Below are positions 58,716 to 64,000 of a DNA stretch of 64,000 nt, one piece after another. The position numbers were made by a program, and so were the translations under genes. How positions within the stretch are numbered: position 1 is the first letter of the stretch; every line of letters starts with the position of its first letter. Below the pieces are notes generated by a model that was given only the letters and a program-made list of their open reading frames with translations, made no database searches and was not told where the DNA came from. The DNA lies in assembly GCA_038230255.1 (NCBI GenBank), contig JBBRNP010000006.1:62001-126000 (forward strand). The letters are read 5' to 3'. Origin of the DNA: AV40 sp038230255. GTDB taxonomy: Bacteria; Verrucomicrobiota; Verrucomicrobiia; Chthoniobacterales; UBA10450.

Positions 58716-58946
58716 TTATCCGATCCACAGAGATGCGCCGATCAAAAACAGTCCACCTGCAATAACCGTCGTTCCCGGAAGCGCACAAAAGCTGAAGGTG
58801 GTGAAATCGGACGGATTGCAGCCAAAAATGACTGCTCCCACGATCAGAAGTACGATGGAGATAAGCGTTCTCAACGCCTCCAAAAGCAGCACTAGCGACA
58901 CCACAATCACGCTACAACAGCTCGATTCTCGTGTAGGGGAAACCAT
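58716..58946 (-). CDS. Possible small membrane protein
   Basis: A 76-residue frame starting MVSPTRESSCCSVIVVSLVL with two hydrophobic helices (IVLLIVGAVIF and TVIAGGLFLIGASLWI) around a Cys-containing loop CNPSDFTTFSFCALPG. The frame stays open upstream, but only this part looks like protein. No clear ribosome-binding site and no recognised family. If it is not real, 58664-59166 is a 503-bp gap with nothing else evident. Confidence 0.4.
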   Translation of the reverse strand: MVSPTRESSCCSVIVVSLVLLLEALRTLISIVLLIVGAVIFGCNPSDFTTFSFCALPGTTVIAGGLFLIGASLWIG

Positions 58947-59166
58947 TACAACGCAGGTGTTTCTGTTGCTAAAGCCCCATTTCAGGAGCGATGACGAGTG
59001 AACGAACGCGCCGGAAACACCCGTTGTGAAAAGTCGTTCCTGGGCGATAGTTCCCAACTGCCGCATCCATTTACTACCTGGTTCGCCGATTTTCATCGGT
59101 AGCACGAACCGGATGGCCTTTAGCTGCGATCTCTGCAGCAATTCAGTAATTAGAAAGTTAGTTCGT

Positions 59167-59535
59167 ATGATTAAATCAATCGTTAGTGTCGTATTCGCCA
59201 CAGCGCTGTTCGGTTCAGTGGCTTTTGGACAAACATCGTCAACTTCCACCACTGTCGCGACGGGGACCAATGGAGCGACTGAAACCACCACCACAACCAC
59301 CGAAAGCACAGGCGTCGTCACGGATTTCAGTCCGGGACATCAGCTTTTGCTGAAAACGGAAGCAGCCGAGCCGGTTCGATATAAGTTCGGCAAGACGGTC
59401 ACTTACGTGACTGCAGATGGAAGAGTGATAGAAGCCTCAAAAATCAGAAAAGATTCCAAGGTTCGCGTTCACTACATCAAACAAGGCGACGACATGCTCG
59501 TCGATAAAGTGATCGTGACAGAAGCTCGCGATTAA
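59167..59535 (+). CDS. Small exported protein with Thr-rich linker
   Basis: A 122-residue protein with signal peptide MIKSIVSVVFATALFGSVAF, a Thr/Ser-rich linker (TSSTSTTVATGTNGATETTT), and a small beta domain (LLKTEAAEPVRYKFGKTVTY, VRVHYIKQGDDMLVDKVIV). It resembles short periplasmic DUF5666-like or OB-like proteins, but I cannot name the family. A terminator follows at 59581. Confidence 0.7.
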   Translation: MIKSIVSVVFATALFGSVAFGQTSSTSTTVATGTNGATETTTTTTESTGVVTDFSPGHQLLLKTEAAEPVRYKFGKTVTYVTADGRVIEASKIRKDSKVRVHYIKQGDDMLVDKVIVTEARD

Positions 59536-59580
59536 GACGACAACGCTTGGGTATTTTTAAACCAAGCTCGCAAATCTCAG

Positions 59581-59619
59581 CGCCTGGCGGATCGAGAATG
59601 CTCGCCGCCAGGCGTTTTT
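59581..59619 (+). terminator. Rho-independent terminator
   Basis: Perfect 10-bp stem CGCCTGGCGG/CCGCCAGGCG, a 14-base loop, and TTTTT directly after. It ends the small exported protein gene. Confidence 0.85.
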
Positions 59620-59698
59620 GCATTCACGGCTCTCCCGACGCGATTATCCCTCGCAGTTGCAATCGGCGTTCGAAAATCTAAAGTCTGACTTCGTTTCC

Positions 59699-59774
59699 GG
59701 GGTCTTAGCTCAGTTGGTAGAGCGCCTCAATGGCATTGAGGAGGTCAGGGGTTCGAATCCCCTAGGCTCCACCA
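59699..59774 (+). tRNA. tRNA-Ala (anticodon GGC), CCA encoded
   Basis: Seventy-six bases folding as a cloverleaf: acceptor GGGGTCT/AGGCTCC with the G3-U70 pair that identifies alanine tRNAs, D-arm GCTC/GAGC, anticodon stem CCTCA/TGAGG with loop ATGGCAT (anticodon GGC), and T-arm AGGGG-TTCGAAT-CCCCT. The 3' CCA is encoded. It is convergent with lpxI, whose stop codon begins at the next base (59775). Confidence 0.95.
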
Positions 59775-60584
59775 CTAGCGCGCGACAATCGAAATGTTCG
59801 CGCGCTTGGCAAGATCGACAATCGCTTCACGCTCGAGCAGAAGCGTTTTGCCGGCTTCAACAGCGATGACTCGCAGCTTTGACTCGGCGGCGACTTTGAT
59901 GGTCTCGACGCCGACGACCGGAACGTCGAAGCGCATATCCTGCTTTGGCTTCGCGACTTTGATCATGACTGCGCCTTCACGCGCAAGCGCGCCGCCGCGT
60001 TTGATCGCGTCGTTTGTTCCTTCGAACGCTTCGACCGCGAGCACGGTCCCGTTTTTGACGATGATGGTCTGCCCGATATCGAGCCGCGCGATTTCTTTGG
60101 CGACGTTCCAGCCAAGATCGACATCCTCCTCTTCGGCGCGCGACAGCTTCGCGCCGGTGATTAGACCTTTAGCCGCGAGATCATCCTCCAAAAACGTTAT
60201 CGCCGGTAAGAGATGAACTTCGACTTTGGCGAGCTCGTCCGCGATCGCGGTGAAGATCGATTCGGCGTTGCGCTGTTTGAGTTTGGCGAGCACGACCAGC
60301 GCTTTCACATCCGGTCGCAAATCGAAAAGGTTTTTCGGCGCGATCTGACCGGCCATGATCGCGCGGGTGACTTTGTGTTCCCGAAAGAATTTCAGGAGCC
60401 GGCCCAATTGTCCGACGCGTAGCCATTCCACAACATCGACATGTTGCGAAATCGCCGGATCGGTTTCGTCGGTGAACGCCGCGGCGACGATTTTCTTTAC
60501 GCCGGCCTTGCGCGCAGCCGCGGCGACGATTTTGGGATAAACGCCGTTGCCCGCGATGATTCCGAGAATCTCCGGCGTTTGCAA
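59775..60584 (-). CDS. lpxI: UDP-2,3-diacylglucosamine pyrophosphatase LpxI
   Basis: A 269-residue enzyme of lipid A synthesis that hydrolyses UDP-2,3-diacylglucosamine to lipid X. Conserved features: LGIIAGNGVYPKIVAAAARK at the start, EWLRVGQLGRLLKFFREHKV, IMAGQIAPKNLF, and in the C-terminal half VDLGWNVAKEIARLDIGQTI, VKNGTVLAVEAFEGTNDAI and MRFDVPVVG. LpxI replaces LpxH in many Gram-negative phyla. It is 13 bp downstream of atpC on the same strand. Confidence 0.93.
   Translation of the reverse strand: MQTPEILGIIAGNGVYPKIVAAAARKAGVKKIVAAAFTDETDPAISQHVDVVEWLRVGQLGRLLKFFREHKVTRAIMAGQIAPKNLFDLRPDVKALVVLAKLKQRNAESIFTAIADELAKVEVHLLPAITFLEDDLAAKGLITGAKLSRAEEEDVDLGWNVAKEIARLDIGQTIIVKNGTVLAVEAFEGTNDAIKRGGALAREGAVMIKVAKPKQDMRFDVPVVGVETIKVAAESKLRVIAVEAGKTLLLEREAIVDLAKRANISIVAR
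59811..59822 (+). repeat. Iterated 12-mer AAGATCGACAAT, copy 7
   Basis: Exact match on the plus strand, antisense within the 3' end of lpxI, encoding Ile-Val-Asp-Leu on the minus strand. Confidence 0.8.
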
Positions 60585-60597
60585 AGTTTTTGGAGGC

Positions 60598-61008
60598 TTA
60601 CGAATGCCGGCGACGTTTCACGTGCAATTGCGCGAGCGCCTTTTGCAGTGAAGCCTGAATCGCAGCGACTTCTTCGGCGGTGTGATCTTCTTTCATTGCC
60701 GCCTGCGCACTTGCTACGGCCTTTTCCGCAGCGGCGAGGTCGATTTTTTCAGACTCGAGCGCCATATCGGTCAAAACGGAAACACCGTCGGGTTTAATTT
60801 CCACGAAACCTTCGCCAACAGCCATCGCCGTTTCGCGTCCATCTTTCAGGACGCGCAGCTCGCCCGGTTTCAACGTAGTCAGCACCGGAACGTGTTTCGG
60901 ATAAACGCCAAGCTCACCTTCGGTTCCGGGCAACGTGACCATGTCCACGTCCTCGGAATAGATTTTCTGCTCGGGCGTAACGATCTCCAGTTTGAGCGTG
61001 GCGGCCAT
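60598..61008 (-). CDS. atpC: F-type ATP synthase epsilon subunit
   Basis: A 136-residue subunit starting MAATLKLEIVTPEQKIYSED, with GTEGELGVYPKHVPVLTTLK (the beta-sandwich) and a helical C-terminus AEKAVASAQAAMKEDHTAEE. It rotates with gamma and regulates ATP hydrolysis. It is 4 bp downstream of atpD. Confidence 0.95.
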   Translation of the reverse strand: MAATLKLEIVTPEQKIYSEDVDMVTLPGTEGELGVYPKHVPVLTTLKPGELRVLKDGRETAMAVGEGFVEIKPDGVSVLTDMALESEKIDLAAAEKAVASAQAAMKEDHTAEEVAAIQASLQKALAQLHVKRRRHS

Positions 61009-61012
61009 GTTA

Positions 61013-62428
61013 TTAGGACTGATCCTCTTTGATCATGTCGATGTTGCCTTTCATGTAGAAGTTCGTTTCCGGAACATCATCATGTTTGCCATCGAGAATT
61101 TCTTTGAACCCGGCCACCGTCTCTTGGATCGAGACGTACTGTCCTTTCGTTCCGGTGAAAACTTCGGCGACGTGGAACGGTTGACTCAGAAATCTTTGAA
61201 TCTTGCGCGCGCGCAAAACCGAGAGCTTGTCTTCAGGACTCAATTCATCCATTCCGAGAATGGCGATGATGTCCTGGAGATCGCGATAACGCTGCAACAC
61301 TTTCTGCACGCCGCGCGCGACGTTGTAGTGTTCTTCGCCGACAATCTCCGGCGCGAGCGATTTCGAAGTCGAAGCCAGCGGATCGACCGCCGGATAAATT
61401 CCAAGCTCCGCGATGGAGCGTTCGAGCACGATCGTGGAATCCAAGTGCGCGAAGGTGTTTGCCGGCGCGGGATCGGTCAGATCGTCCGCCGGAACGTAGA
61501 CCGCCTGGAACGAAGTGATCGAGCCTTTCTTGGTCGAAGTGATTCGTTCCTGTAAATCGCCCATCTCGGCCGAAAGCGTCGGTTGATAACCGACCGCGCT
61601 CGGGGTTCTGCCTAACAAAGCCGAAACTTCCGAGCCCGCCTGCGAGAACCGAAAGATGTTGTCGATGAAGAGAAGCACGTCTTGATTGCGCTCGTCCCGG
61701 AAAAATTCCGTCATCGCAAGCGCGGAAAGTCCCACGCGGAGGCGCGCGCCCGGCGGTTCGTTCATCTGGCCGAAGACCATCCCCACTTTCGACTTCGACA
61801 AATCTTTCTGATCGATCACGCCCGCCTCGCTCATTTCCTTGTAAAGATCGTTGCCCTCGCGCGTGCGCTCGCCCACTCCGGCGAACATCGAAACGCCGCC
61901 GTGGCCTTTGGCGATGTTGTTGATCAATTCCATGATTACCACCGTTTTGCCGACGCCGGCGCCGCCGAACGCGCCGACCTTGCCGCCTTTCGAGAACGGG
62001 CAGATTAAATCGATAACTTTGATGCCGGTCTCGAGGATCTGAATTTTTGTGTCCTGATCGGTCAATTCCGGCGCCGGGCGATGAATCGGGTAGCGCTTGG
62101 TGAATTTGACCGGGCCGCGATTATCGACCGCTTCACCGGTGACATTGAACAAGCGGCCGAGCACGCCTTCGCCCACCGGCACGCTGATTGGTGCCCCAGT
62201 GTCGTTGACGCTCATCCCGCGCTTCAAACCTTCGGTCGACGACATGGCGATTGTCCGGACCCAGCTTTCGCCGAGATGTTGTTGCACTTCGAGTGTGAGC
62301 TTGGTCGGGTTGCCGTTGACTTCGTACTCGATCTCGAGCGCGTTGTAGATTTTCGGCAACGATTTCGTGTCCGCAAATTCGACGTCCACCACCGGACCGA
62401 TCACTTGAACGATGTTTCCTTTATTCAT
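61013..62428 (-). CDS. atpD: F-type ATP synthase beta subunit
   Basis: A 471-residue catalytic subunit. The P-loop is GGAGVGKTVVIMELI (about 155), the Walker B region LLFIDNIFRFSQAGSEVSAL, and the family signature follows in GRTPSAVGYQPTLSAEMG. It makes ATP at the inner membrane F1 sector. Gene order atpA-atpG-atpD-atpC on the minus strand is canonical. Confidence 0.97.
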   Translation of the reverse strand: MNKGNIVQVIGPVVDVEFADTKSLPKIYNALEIEYEVNGNPTKLTLEVQQHLGESWVRTIAMSSTEGLKRGMSVNDTGAPISVPVGEGVLGRLFNVTGEAVDNRGPVKFTKRYPIHRPAPELTDQDTKIQILETGIKVIDLICPFSKGGKVGAFGGAGVGKTVVIMELINNIAKGHGGVSMFAGVGERTREGNDLYKEMSEAGVIDQKDLSKSKVGMVFGQMNEPPGARLRVGLSALAMTEFFRDERNQDVLLFIDNIFRFSQAGSEVSALLGRTPSAVGYQPTLSAEMGDLQERITSTKKGSITSFQAVYVPADDLTDPAPANTFAHLDSTIVLERSIAELGIYPAVDPLASTSKSLAPEIVGEEHYNVARGVQKVLQRYRDLQDIIAILGMDELSPEDKLSVLRARKIQRFLSQPFHVAEVFTGTKGQYVSIQETVAGFKEILDGKHDDVPETNFYMKGNIDMIKEDQS

Positions 62429-62437
62429 AAATTTTAA

Positions 62438-63313
62438 CTAACCGCCGAGCGCCATTTGCGCGGTCGCGATCTCGAGCAGCTCGGTCGTAATACTGGCCTG
62501 GCGCATTTTGTTGTATTCGAGAGTGAGATCCTTGATGAACTCCTTCGCGTTGTCGGTCGCGTTCTTCATCGCCACCATTCGGGCGCTGTGCTCGGACGCG
62601 CGCGCGTCGAGGATCATTTGGAAAACCTCATGCTGAATGTAAAAGGGCAACATCGCGTCGAGCACGACCTCGGCATCGGGCTCGAAAACATAACCGAGCA
62701 TTGGATCGACACCTTCCGCCGCGCCCTCGGTCGATTCGCCCTTGGGCAAATCGAAACTGCTGATCGGCAACAACGTCTCCACCACCGCCCGTTGATTGAT
62801 CGTGTTGATGAAATGGGTGTAGAGAACGGAGACCTTGTCTACTTCGCGATTGAGGAATTTCTCCGTGGCAAATTTCGAAATCGCTTTGGTTTCGACGAAG
62901 CTCGGCGAGTCCTTCAACTCGAAATCGGCCAGCAACTCGCGCTTTGTCCGGGCGACGAACTGCCGCGCTTTTCTCCCCGTGACGATAAACGACGTCTTCG
63001 TCTGATCGAAATTTCCAACTTCACGAAAAAGATTTGTGTTCAGCGCGCCGGCCAAGCCTTTGTCGGTGCTGATAATCAAGACGAGCTCCTTCTTCACCTC
63101 ACGAATGTGAAGTAACGGATGCAGCGTCGGGTCTGTTCGCTTTTGCAATGAAACAAGCACTCTGTTCATCAAGGCGGCGTAGGGACGTCCGGCGAGAGCG
63201 TGCTGTTGCGCACGCCGCATCTTCGAAGCCGCGACCATCTGCATCGCCTTCGTGATCTGCGCGGTGTTGCGGATCGATTTGATCCGGCGCCGTATGTCCT
63301 GTGTGTTTGCCAT
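62438..63313 (-). CDS. atpG: F-type ATP synthase gamma subunit
   Basis: A 291-residue central stalk subunit. It begins MANTQDIRRRIKSIRNTAQI with TKAMQMVAASKMRRAQ, and ends AMKNATDNAKEFIKDLTLEY plus ASITTELLEIATAQMALGG: the two long helices of the rotor shaft. It lies 9 bp upstream of atpD and 17 bp downstream of atpA. Confidence 0.96.
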   Translation of the reverse strand: MANTQDIRRRIKSIRNTAQITKAMQMVAASKMRRAQQHALAGRPYAALMNRVLVSLQKRTDPTLHPLLHIREVKKELVLIISTDKGLAGALNTNLFREVGNFDQTKTSFIVTGRKARQFVARTKRELLADFELKDSPSFVETKAISKFATEKFLNREVDKVSVLYTHFINTINQRAVVETLLPISSFDLPKGESTEGAAEGVDPMLGYVFEPDAEVVLDAMLPFYIQHEVFQMILDARASEHSARMVAMKNATDNAKEFIKDLTLEYNKMRQASITTELLEIATAQMALGG

Positions 63314-63330
63314 TGCTCGTTAGGCCAAAA

Positions 63331-64000
63331 TTATTGCCAGGTCGTTTTGAAGTCTTCCATCGCGCTCTTGAGCTGTGATTCGAGATCTTGGTCGAGTTGC
63401 CCCTTTTCGCGGATCGCCTTCAGCAAACTTTCCTTCCGCGTTTGCAACCAGTCCTGAAGCTTCAATTGAAACTCTTTCACGCGATCGACCGGCACAGGAT
63501 CGAGATAGCCGTTTTGCATCGCCCACATGACCGCGACCTGGTCTTCAACCGGGATCGGGTTGTATTGCTTCTGCTTGAACAGCTCGACGATGCGCTGACC
63601 GCGTTCGAGGCGCGCTTTGGTCGCCGCGTCTAGGTCGGAACCGAATTGCGCGAACGCTGCGAGCTCGCGGAATTGCGCCAAGTCGAGCTTCACTTTGCCC
63701 GCGACCTGCTTGATCGCTTTGATCTGCGCAGCCGAACCGACGCGGCTCACCGACAAGCCGACCGAAATGGCCGGACGTACGCCCTGATAAAAGAGATCGG
63801 TCTCGAGATAAATCTGGCCGTCGGTAATCGAGATGACGTTGGTCGGAATGTAAGCCGACACGTCGCCTGCTTGCGTCTCGATGATTGGCAGTGCGGTTAG
63901 CGATCCGCCGCCGAATTCCTCCCCGACTCGGGCGCTGCGTTCGAGTAAACGCGAATGCAGATAAAACACGTCACCGGGATACGCTTCGCGACCGGATGGC
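63331..64000 (-). CDS. atpA: F-type ATP synthase alpha subunit, C-terminal part (partial)
   Basis: The frame continues past the window edge. The visible 220 or so residues include REAYPGDVFYLHSRLLERSA, ALPIIETQAGDVSAYIPTNV, ISITDGQIYLETDLFYQGVR, PAISVGLSVSRVGSAAQIKA and the helical C-terminus ending MEDFKTTWQ. The P-loop region lies outside. First visible gene of the atp operon here. Confidence 0.96.
   Translation of the reverse strand, partial: PSGREAYPGDVFYLHSRLLERSARVGEEFGGGSLTALPIIETQAGDVSAYIPTNVISITDGQIYLETDLFYQGVRPAISVGLSVSRVGSAAQIKAIKQVAGKVKLDLAQFRELAAFAQFGSDLDAATKARLERGQRIVELFKQKQYNPIPVEDQVAVMWAMQNGYLDPVPVDRVKEFQLKLQDWLQTRKESLLKAIREKGQLDQDLESQLKSAMEDFKTTWQ

Noticed and set aside
1..64000. 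CRISPR array, prophage, integron or IS element
   Set aside because: No regularly spaced repeats, integrase, transposase, att-like duplication or phage structural genes were seen in any part of the window.

Overview
The window reads as a chromosomal stretch of a Gram-negative, aerobic, free-living bacterium. An lpxI homologue implies lipid A, and the F-type ATP synthase, succinate dehydrogenase, Tat-exported multicopper oxidase, tripartite RND pumps and many secreted proteins fit that picture. The general character of the proteins suggests Verrucomicrobiota (soil or freshwater), but no rRNA or marker gene here proves it. I found no prophage, integrase, transposase or CRISPR array.

Layout. Positions 1-1841 hold the 3' end of folC and metG, bracketed by two REP-like two-hairpin repeats. 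Positions 1993-26854 form a metal-handling island of about 24 kb, almost all on the minus strand: two secreted proteins of an unnamed family, an ArsP-like permease, DUF2182, DUF1326, an NTF2-like protein, a CopA-like multicopper oxidase, a TolC-type channel, a lipoprotein with a heavy-metal-binding domain, a His-rich membrane protein, DUF305 and DUF3347 proteins, a czcCA-CDF module (Zn/Co/Cd type), a cusCBA module (Cu/Ag type) and many tiny Cys-rich secreted proteins. No transcriptional regulator is visible in it. Two near-identical EamA genes lie in direct orientation on either side of the czc module.

Positions 27058-38296 carry glycosyltransferases and membrane proteins (including a flippase-deacetylase fusion with scars at both ends), a sugar epimerase, acpS-pdxJ, a fatty acid hydroxylase-type protein, a transglutaminase and a third member of the secreted family. 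Positions 38443-49346 look like an arsenic methylation/arsenosugar locus: two TIGR04283-type glycosyltransferases, DUF547, an ECF sigma/anti-sigma pair, two DoxX proteins, a MerA-like flavoprotein, a TVP38 protein, an ArsM-like methyltransferase, a frameshifted PiT phosphate transporter and an ArsS-like radical SAM enzyme. Positions 49414-58663 hold sdhAB, a SufR-like regulator divergent from a secreted globin and a flavoprotein reductase, a detached Sdh1-type membrane anchor, a persulfide dioxygenase-rhodanese and a sulfite oxidase-type enzyme. Positions 59167-64000 hold a small secreted protein, tRNA-Ala(GGC), lpxI and atpC-D-G-A (atpA cut by the window edge).

A DNA-level signal runs across the whole window: the 12-mer AAGATCGACAAT occurs exactly seven times, and its inner 10-mer GATCGACAAT twelve times, on both strands, in several reading frames and between genes. 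This is far above chance and resembles an uptake-type or chromosome-organising word. All counts were made by eye.
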